Shown here: positions 53,091 through 61,200 of the stretch, in pieces
Position numbering within the stretch: position 1 is the stretch's first letter
Layout: every line of letters begins with the position of its first letter
Source: Flavobacterium humi
Lineage (GTDB): Bacteria > Bacteroidota > Bacteroidia > Flavobacteriales > Flavobacteriaceae
Direction of reading: 5' to 3'
NCBI RefSeq assembly: GCF_004745595.1
Contig: NZ_SRLH01000001.1
Coordinates: forward strand, 252,234-316,233
Length of the DNA stretch: 64,000 nucleotides
Notes under the pieces: generated by a model
Databases searched by the model: none
What the model saw: the letters and a program-made list of their open reading frames with translations, nothing else
What the model was told of the DNA's origin: nothing
Program-made: the position numbers and the translations under genes

Positions 53091-55286
53091 ATGGGAATAA
53101 CATCAAATAGATTTTGCCTTATCTTATTGCTGATATCGTTTCAGTGGTGCTTTTCGCAAGAGCCCACCGTTTCCAAAAAAGATATCCAGTCCAAGATAAA
53201 TGAAGCAAGCTTGGCCTTATCTGATTTAGATGCGGATAAATCGCTGCATTTATCACAAAAAGCGTTGGCAGAAGCAAATGCCATAAATGACAATGTGCTT
53301 ATCGCAAAAGCCTATAATGTCATCGCTACCAATTTCCTTGAATTTTCAGACAGCAAAGAAGCCATTGTGTATTATAACAAAGCGCTTTACCATGCTAATT
53401 TAACGGATAATGACACGATTAAGGACTGGATCCTAAACAATCTCGGGAATGCCTATACTTATAAAGACATTGATTTTGACAAAGGAATCGATTATTACAA
53501 GCAAGGCTTGGTATACACCGAAAAAACCAAAAACCCAATCCAGATTACCTACAATGCCTTAAATATTTCAGGGGCTTATTTTGACAGGGAAGAATTTGAC
53601 AAAGGGTATCCTTTTTTGGTGAAAGCCAGCAAATATATTGGGCTCCATGACGAAATCGAGGCAAGGATTACGCTTTTTTCCCAGCTTGGCGGTTATTACA
53701 GCCATTTGAAACAGAATGAGAAAGCGGAGGAAAACTTTAAAAGAGCGATTTCTTTCGGGGAACACGAAAAAACGGATTTGCTGGATTCCTATCTTGCGGA
53801 AGTATACAATGATTTCTCGAAGCATTATTTCAAAAATAAAAACTACGAACTGGCCTATCATTATTTGCAACTGTACCATGTCCTGGAAGATAAAATCTAC
53901 AACCTGGAACGAAGCAAAAATGCCAGCAGTTATGAAAACAAGATCCAGATAGACGAATTCAAACGCCAGATCAGCAATATCGAACAGGAAAAAGAGCAAA
54001 AGACAAAAAGCCTTCAAAAGACGCAGATTATCGTTTTTTTGTTTGTGATTATCTTTCTTATTTTATTATTGCTGCTCTATAGTTTATTCAAAAACAACAA
54101 TACTAAAAAGCAAAGCAACAAAGCGCTTCAGTTTGCCAACTATGAGCTTCAGATCGCTAAAGACAAAGCCGAAGAATCAACCCGGCTCAAATCGCAATTC
54201 GTATCCACGATAAGCCACGAATTGAGGACGCCGCTGTATGGTGTTGTAGGAATCACGGACATTATCGCCGATGAGCACCCGGAAATAAAGAACAGCCCGT
54301 ACCTGAAATCGTTAAAGTTTTCCGCCCAATATTTACTATCGCTGGTAAATGATATCCTGCAGGTTTATAAAATTTCGGAAAAAAAAATCGTTTTGATCAA
54401 TTCGGTTTTCAATCTAAAAGAAGAACTGAACGCTATTTTGGGAAGCCTGCAATTCCTGGCCTTTAAGAACAACAATGAAATCTGCCTGGAATTTGATGAA
54501 GACATCCCAAAATGCATCAATTCCGATAAAGTCAGGCTGTCGCAGATATTTATGAACCTGATTAGCAATTCCCTTAAGTTTACCGAAGAAGGAAATGTCA
54601 TCATCAAGGCGAATCTTATGGAGAAAAAAGACAATGCCTGTGTCATTCATTTTGAAGTGATAGACAACGGGATTGGCATTTCCAAAGAAGACCACGAAAA
54701 GATATTCGAGCAGTTTGTGCAAATCGAACGCAGGGACGATGATTACCAGGGAACTGGCCTCGGATTGCCTATTGTGAAAAAATTGATCCAGCTTTTGGGT
54801 GGGGAAATACAATTGGAAAGTGAAGAAAAGAAAGGTACTAAGATCAGTTTTGACATTCGTTTTGAAATTGTTGAAGAAACTGTAAATCCCATTTCCAACG
54901 AGCAGGATACCCTTTCGAAACCAAGCAAAAAACTTCATGTGCTTTTGGTGGAAGATAATAAGATAAACCAGGTAGTCACCCAAAAGATCCTGGATGGTTT
55001 CGGGTATGTCACGACTATTGTCAATGGCGGTTACGATGCTGTTGCCATACTGAAGGAACAAAAATTCGATATCATCCTGATGGATATCAATATGCCAAAA
55101 ATAAACGGTTTTGAAACTTCCATACTTATCCGCGGCCTGGAAATCACCACACCAATCATCGCGCTCACGGCATTTGACAAACAGGAAATTATGGGCCAGA
55201 TAAAAAATTCAAGCATGAACGGAATCATCGTAAAACCTTTTGAACCAAGGGTCTTAAACGCCCTAATTATAGAATTGGTGGGATAA
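53091..55286 (+). CDS. TPR hybrid sensor histidine kinase with receiver domain
   Basis: The 731-aa protein has a signal peptide (1-22), periplasmic TPR-like helices (about 30-280), one transmembrane helix (about 312-332), HisKA with phospho-acceptor H376 in ISHELRTPLYG, HATPase_c with DNGIGI and GTGLGL, and a C-terminal receiver with LLVEDNKINQ and phospho-acceptor D665. Phosphate presumably passes from H376 to D665 and then to an unlinked phosphotransfer partner, as none is adjacent. A TATTTTTG box at 53055-53062 lies 28 nt upstream of the start. The cue is unknown. Confidence 0.93.
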   Translation: MGITSNRFCLILLLISFQWCFSQEPTVSKKDIQSKINEASLALSDLDADKSLHLSQKALAEANAINDNVLIAKAYNVIATNFLEFSDSKEAIVYYNKALYHANLTDNDTIKDWILNNLGNAYTYKDIDFDKGIDYYKQGLVYTEKTKNPIQITYNALNISGAYFDREEFDKGYPFLVKASKYIGLHDEIEARITLFSQLGGYYSHLKQNEKAEENFKRAISFGEHEKTDLLDSYLAEVYNDFSKHYFKNKNYELAYHYLQLYHVLEDKIYNLERSKNASSYENKIQIDEFKRQISNIEQEKEQKTKSLQKTQIIVFLFVIIFLILLLLLYSLFKNNNTKKQSNKALQFANYELQIAKDKAEESTRLKSQFVSTISHELRTPLYGVVGITDIIADEHPEIKNSPYLKSLKFSAQYLLSLVNDILQVYKISEKKIVLINSVFNLKEELNAILGSLQFLAFKNNNEICLEFDEDIPKCINSDKVRLSQIFMNLISNSLKFTEEGNVIIKANLMEKKDNACVIHFEVIDNGIGISKEDHEKIFEQFVQIERRDDDYQGTGLGLPIVKKLIQLLGGEIQLESEEKKGTKISFDIRFEIVEETVNPISNEQDTLSKPSKKLHVLLVEDNKINQVVTQKILDGFGYVTTIVNGGYDAVAILKEQKFDIILMDINMPKINGFETSILIRGLEITTPIIALTAFDKQEIMGQIKNSSMNGIIVKPFEPRVLNALIIELVG

Positions 55287-55307
55287 AACGAGCCTGCTTT
55301 TCAGCTA

Positions 55308-55343
55308 AAAACCTCCTGGTTCTGTAACAAGCCAGGAGGTTTT
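55308..55343 (+). terminator. Terminator of the hybrid kinase gene
   Basis: AAACCTCCTGG pairs with CCAGGAGGTTT around a 12-nt loop, followed by a short T-tract, about 22 bp after the stop. Confidence 0.85.
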
Positions 55344-55377
55344 CTGCAAAAATAAAAGCAAGTAGTGAGAATTACTT

Positions 55378-57306
55378 TTACTGCATTTTGAGGACTTTAA
55401 AAATCGAGCGTCTGTTCAATTGGTGAGCCGCTTCGGAGCAATCTGCACCGTCTTTGCAATCATTGACAAGATTATATTCCCCGAAACCTTCATATTTTTT
55501 AATGCGTTTCGGATCTACTCCTCTTGAAATCAGATAATCATGTGTGGAATTAGCCCTTCTTACGGATAAGGCTTCATTGTATTTGAAACTACCGCGGCTG
55601 TCTGTATGCGAAGCAATCTCAATAGCCATTGTAGGATAGGTAATCAGCATAAGATCAGCGACTTTGTTTAATTCTACCGAAGCATCATAGCGTATGTTGT
55701 ACTTGTCGAAATCGAAATAGATGTTTTCAATATTTACACCGGCCAATACATCGACATCCTGAACCGGATCAAGCTCAAAATCAACAATGACGAAGGTTTT
55801 CCCTTTTGAATTCCTTGTGTCACCAATTTTAGAAGGTTCCGCCATGTATTTCGGGTGTGATGCTTCCAGTGTGTAGGTAGTTTCCCGGTCCACATTGATG
55901 CTGTATTTTCCTTTGGCATCGGTAACCAAATCCGCAATCTGGTTGCCGTCTTTGTCTTTTATCACGATTTTGGCATCCTGTATCGGCATTTTATTGATGG
56001 CATCGGTTACGGTTCCTTTAATAGAAAAAAGCGGAACCCTGTCAAAACCGTATATATCATCATCACCCATGCCGCCTTCTCGGTTTGAGGCAATGAAACC
56101 GGTTTCGCCCGAATCATTCAAAAAGAATGAAAAATCGTCCATACTGGAATTTACAGGCATACCAAGGTTGATGATTTCCTGGATATTTCCTTCTTCATCT
56201 AAAATGGTCGTGAAGATATCCAACTGGCCGAGGCCCAGCAAACCGTCTGAGGAGAAAAATAAATTTCCATCGGAATGAACAAACGGGAAAAGCTCGTTCC
56301 CTTCGGTATTTACCTTATTGCCAAGATTCACAGGCGTTCCAAAGGATTCCCCGTCAACACTTACTTTGTAAATATCGCTTTTCCCAAAGCCGCCCGGCAT
56401 GTCAGAAGCGAAATATAAGGTTTTCCCATCGGCTGAAAGACTAGGGTGACCTACCGAATAATTGGCATTGTTGAATGGCAATTCCTTGATATTTGTCCAT
56501 TTATTGTCTTTGTCCAGGGTTGCGCGGTATATTTTAAGGTTGCTTGTCCCTTGGGCATCTTTTCCTTTTTTGTGGTCTGTAAAATTGTTTCGGGTAAAGT
56601 ACAGGGTCTTTCCATCTTTGGAAAAAGAAACCTGCCCTTCGTGAAACCGTGTATTTACATCTCCTTTTAATTTTTCGGGTTCAGAAAAACTATCTCCGTT
56701 TCGGGTAAGCTGGAACAACTCCAAAAACGGCTGGCTGTTCCAGGAGTAGGTTCTTTTGATACCAACTCCTTTGTCCCTGCTGGAAGCAAATGTGATGACA
56801 TTGTTTTTTTCTGTGGCACCAAAATCACTCAATTCGGAGTTGAACGGTACTGTTTTTGAAAAATATTGCTGCTTGATTTGATAGATGTTCGTAATGAAAT
56901 TTTCATCTTCCATTATTTTCTGCACCCGTGAATCAATTACGCCCGTTTCCTTGTACTTGCTGATCCATATTTTGGATTCGTCATATTTTTTGAGCGCGCG
57001 CAGTGCCATCGCGTAATTCAGGTAATATTCAGGATCTACTTTTTCCTGTTTGACTACATCTGCATAATATACTGCTGCATTTTCCGGGTCGCGAAGCATC
57101 GAATAACAATCGGCCAGGCGTCTTTTGGCGTAATCAGCATTGTAATTATTTGCCAACATTTCTTTGTAAACATCAATCGCTTTTACGAATGAAAAACTAT
57201 TGTACAAAGCATCTGCTTTCTTTTGTTTCCCAAACTGGGCCGAAGCCGAAGGGATATTTCCAAAAACTAAAACAGATATCAGAATATATTGTAAGACTTT
57301 TTTCAT
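55378..57306 (-). CDS. OmpA-family protein with TPR, PD40 and carboxypeptidase-like domains (SprF/adhesin partner)
   Basis: The 642-aa protein has a signal peptide (1-24), TPR-like helices (about 25-130), PD40-type beta-propeller repeats (about 165-410, for example FSKDGKTLYFTRN, SADGKTLYFASDMPGGFG), a CarboxypepD_reg-like beta domain (about 420-510) and a C-terminal OmpA domain (about 525-640) with IYFDFDKYNIR, ASHTDSRGS and NRRSIFKV. This architecture is common behind PorP/SprF genes and resembles PorE-type peptidoglycan-binding T9SS companions. It is the third gene of the adhesin operon, 17 bp after the SprF-like gene, and probably anchors the complex to the wall. Confidence 0.92.
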   Translation of the reverse strand: MKKVLQYILISVLVFGNIPSASAQFGKQKKADALYNSFSFVKAIDVYKEMLANNYNADYAKRRLADCYSMLRDPENAAVYYADVVKQEKVDPEYYLNYAMALRALKKYDESKIWISKYKETGVIDSRVQKIMEDENFITNIYQIKQQYFSKTVPFNSELSDFGATEKNNVITFASSRDKGVGIKRTYSWNSQPFLELFQLTRNGDSFSEPEKLKGDVNTRFHEGQVSFSKDGKTLYFTRNNFTDHKKGKDAQGTSNLKIYRATLDKDNKWTNIKELPFNNANYSVGHPSLSADGKTLYFASDMPGGFGKSDIYKVSVDGESFGTPVNLGNKVNTEGNELFPFVHSDGNLFFSSDGLLGLGQLDIFTTILDEEGNIQEIINLGMPVNSSMDDFSFFLNDSGETGFIASNREGGMGDDDIYGFDRVPLFSIKGTVTDAINKMPIQDAKIVIKDKDGNQIADLVTDAKGKYSINVDRETTYTLEASHPKYMAEPSKIGDTRNSKGKTFVIVDFELDPVQDVDVLAGVNIENIYFDFDKYNIRYDASVELNKVADLMLITYPTMAIEIASHTDSRGSFKYNEALSVRRANSTHDYLISRGVDPKRIKKYEGFGEYNLVNDCKDGADCSEAAHQLNRRSIFKVLKMQ

Positions 57307-57323
57307 AATTCAATCATTTTAGG

Positions 57324-58241
57324 TTAGAAATAGCGAGGTGATTTGTATTTCGATTTATCGAATTTGAAATCGAAAATGAGGAAAATCTCATGGGAGCCGC
57401 TGGTGTAAGGTTTGATTTTGGATATAGGATAATCATAGGCATATCCTATACGGAACTGGTCTGTTATGGCAAAATCCACTAATGCGCCAGCTGAATCATC
57501 AAAACGATAAGAGCCGCCAATCCAAAGTTTTTCATTAAATAGAAAGGAGAGCGTCGCGTCGTAGGACATAGGAGATCCTTTGGTGTATTTTACCAGGCCT
57601 GTCGGACGCATTTTGATACTGCCTTCCTGGTTAAGATCGAAAACATATCCGGCAATTCCATAAAAGTGAGATTGTTCCAATGCTACATAATCCCCGGTTT
57701 TATTGTAATCGTTTTCTACCAGTTTTGGAGAAGAAACTCCAACATACCATTTTTGCTGGTGAAGGTAAAGCCCTGCCCCGATGTTTGGTGTCCAGCGATT
57801 AAGTTTGTCTTGGAAATACGGGTCATTGTAAACATCCGGATCATTAAACAGGACCTCATCTATTTTATAATGGCTGAAACCTCCTTTAATCCCAAATGCA
57901 AGCTTTGTCTGTTCGCTTAAATTGATAGTGTATGAGAAATCTGCGTATACATAACTAAAGTTTTCATAACCCAACCTGTCGTTTATAAAAGAAAGCCCTA
58001 CACCAATGTGTTCGTTTCTTAACGGAGTATGGGCAGAAAGTGTTTGTGTGGTAGGACCTCCGTCAAAACCAACCCATTGGCTTCGGTGGAGCCCTACGAT
58101 GGATAATGCTTCCCGGCTTCCTGCATAAGCAGGATTTACCGAGATAGTATTATACATATATTGTGTGAACTGCGGTGTTTGCTGCGCTATCGCTCCAAAC
58201 ACATTTAGAACTATAATGATTGTTACATATATATTTTTCAT
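57324..58241 (-). CDS. PorP/SprF-family type IX secretion membrane protein
   Basis: The 305-aa outer-membrane barrel protein has a signal peptide (1-19), the signature QTPQFTQYMYNTISVNPAYAGSR (split near residues 20-42), and alternating strands ending in an aromatic C-terminus (KYKSPRYF). Members pair with T9SS type B adhesins and support their surface localisation (as SprF does for SprB in F. johnsoniae). It lies 6 bp downstream of the adhesin gene. Confidence 0.95.
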   Translation of the reverse strand: MKNIYVTIIIVLNVFGAIAQQTPQFTQYMYNTISVNPAYAGSREALSIVGLHRSQWVGFDGGPTTQTLSAHTPLRNEHIGVGLSFINDRLGYENFSYVYADFSYTINLSEQTKLAFGIKGGFSHYKIDEVLFNDPDVYNDPYFQDKLNRWTPNIGAGLYLHQQKWYVGVSSPKLVENDYNKTGDYVALEQSHFYGIAGYVFDLNQEGSIKMRPTGLVKYTKGSPMSYDATLSFLFNEKLWIGGSYRFDDSAGALVDFAITDQFRIGYAYDYPISKIKPYTSGSHEIFLIFDFKFDKSKYKSPRYF

Positions 58242-58247
58242 AACCGT

Positions 58248-61200
58248 TTAGTTTTTAGTTCCTAAATAAATATACCCTTTAAAGATATCAAACCCACTAT
58301 TTACAATGTTTACAACGTAGTAATAGGTACCTGATGGAAGATTGCTGTCGGTCACTCCGTTTCTGGCTTTTCCGTCCCAATCGTTTTTATAATTTGGATT
58401 TTCATAAACCAAAGCGCCCCATCTGTTAAATATTTTTACATCGTATGTAAATCCGCAAGCCTCAAGGCCTCCAATCACAAAATAATCATTGTAAGTATCA
58501 TTATTAGGAGTAACCACTTTTGAAATTTTCAACTCGTCTATGGTACATGGTAAAACCACACAATCATCATTTATAGTCATATAAATTTCAATCACCCTAG
58601 GACAGCTTCCGTTTTCAATAGTATATCTGTATACATAGAACCCGACTTGGAGATTATGAGGATTTAAGATGCTTCCTGTTAATGCTCCTGAATTGTTCAC
58701 ATCTACCCAGGTTCCTTGAGATTCTTCCGGGCTTAGATTTAAATAACTGAACAAATCAACACTGGAATCATCTGTACACAATGATTTGTCAACATGTGAG
58801 AACGGTTCGCCAATCGTTACATATATCGTTTGGGTGAATTCAGATGAATTTCCACAACTATCAGTAGCTGTCCAATGTCTTATTATAGTATATGTATATT
58901 GTGTCTGATCCTGAATATTTTCAGTATAAACAACATTTACGGTTGCAGAACAATTGTCTGTAAAAACAAGTTCCGGTTTAGGAGGAATCTCGTTACAGCT
59001 AACATTTAGGACTTCATCGGCTGGAGTTGTAAGTACCGGTGCTGTCGTATCCTGAACGGTGATGGTTTGTGTGTGGGAAGTATTGTTTCCGGCACAATCC
59101 GTAGCGGTCCAGGTTCTTCTGATGCTATAGTTTGAAGAACAACCTTCGTCATTATGGATAATGTTTTCCACAAATGTTATTACTACTTGATTGTCGCAAT
59201 TATCGGTAGCATTCAGTACAGCGGCTTCCGGCACATTATCGCATTGTACGGTTACATCGGCTGGAAGAACTTCAGCAACAAATACCGGCGCTGTAGTATC
59301 TTGAACAGTAATGATTTGTGTGTGGGAAGTATTGTTTCCGGCACAATCAGTCACGGACCAGTTTCGTGTGATAGTGTAATTCGAAGCACATCCGTCATCC
59401 TGACCGCTGATATTCTGAGTATACACAACGGCAACTTGGCTATCGCAATTGTCTGTGGCAGTAAGAACTACCGCTTCCGGCACGTTGTCACATTGTACGG
59501 TTACATCGGCTGGAAGAACTTCAGCAGCAAATACTGGCGCAGTTGTGTCTTGAACGGTAATGATTTGTGTATGGGAAGTATTGTTTCCGGCACAATCGGT
59601 CACCGACCAGTTACGAGTGATAGTGTAATTCGAAGCACATCCGTCGTCTTGTCCGCTGATGTTTTGAGTATACACTACGGACACTTGGCTATCGCAATTG
59701 TCTGTGGCAGTGAGAACTATCGCTTCCGGCACATTATCACATTGTACGGTTACATCGACTGGAAGAACTTCAGCAGCAAATACCGGTGCAGTCGTATCCT
59801 GAACAGTGATGATTTGCGTGTGGGAAGTATTGTTTCCGGCACAATCAGTCACAGACCAGTTTCGGGTGATGGTATAATTCGAAGCACATCCGTCATCTTG
59901 TCCGCTGATGTTTTGAGTATACACTACGGACACTTGGCTATCGCAATTGTCTGTGGCAGTTAAAACCACCGCTTCCGGCACGTTGTCACATTGCACGGTT
60001 ACATCGGCTGGAAGTTGTCCGGAAAATACCGGTGCGGTCGTATCTTGAACAGTGATGATTTGCGTGTGGGAAGTATTGTTTCCGGCACAATCAGTCACGG
60101 ACCAGTTTCGGGTGATAGTATAATTCGAAGCACATCCGTCATCCTGTCCGCTGATGTTTTCAGTGTACACGACCGCAACTTGGCTATCGCAATTGTCTGT
60201 GGCAGTTAAAACTACTGCAGCTGGGACATTATCGCATTGTACGGTTACATCGGCTGGAAGCTGTCCGGCAAATACTGGTGCGGTTGTGTCTTGAACAGTG
60301 ATGATTTGTGTGTGGGAAGTATTGTTTCCGGCACAATCAGTCACCGACCAGTTTCGGGTGATGGTGTAATTCGAAGCACATCCGTCATCCTGTCCGCTAA
60401 TGTTTTGAGTATACACTACGGACACTTGGTTGTCGCAATTGTCTGTGGCAGTGAGAACTATCGCTTCCGGCACGTTGTCACATTGCACGGTTACATCTGC
60501 TGGAAGAACTTCAGCAGCAAATACCGGCGCTGTAGTATCTTGAACAGTAATGATTTGCGTATGGGAAGTATTGTTTCCGGCGCAATCAGTCACCGACCAG
60601 TTTCGGGTGACGGTGTAATTCGAAGCACATCCGTCATCTTGACCGCTGATATTTTGAGTATACACTACGGCAACTTGGCTATCGCAATTGTCTGTGGCAG
60701 TGAGAACTATCGCTTCCGGCACATTATCGCATTGTACGGTTACATCGGCTGGAAGAACTTCAGCAGCAAATACTGGCGCAGTTGTATCCTGAACAGTGAT
60801 GATTTGTGTATGGGAAGTATTGTTTCCGGCACAATCAGTCACAGACCAGTTTCGTGTGATGGTATAATTCGAAGCACATCCGTCATCCTGTCCGCTAATG
60901 TTTTGAGTATACACTACGGACACTTGGTTGTCGCAATTGTCTGTGGCAGTGAGAACTATCGCTTCCGGCACATTATCACATTGTACCGTTACATCGGCTG
61001 GAAGAACTTCAGCAGCAAATACTGGCGCAGTTGTATCCTGAACAGTGATGATTTGTGTGTGGGAAGTATTATTTCCGGCACAATCGGTTACCGACCAGTT
61101 ACGAGTGATGGTGTAATTCGAAGCACATCCGTCATCCTGACCGCTAATATTTTGAGTATACACAACGGACACTTGGCTATCGCAATTGTCTGTGGCAGTT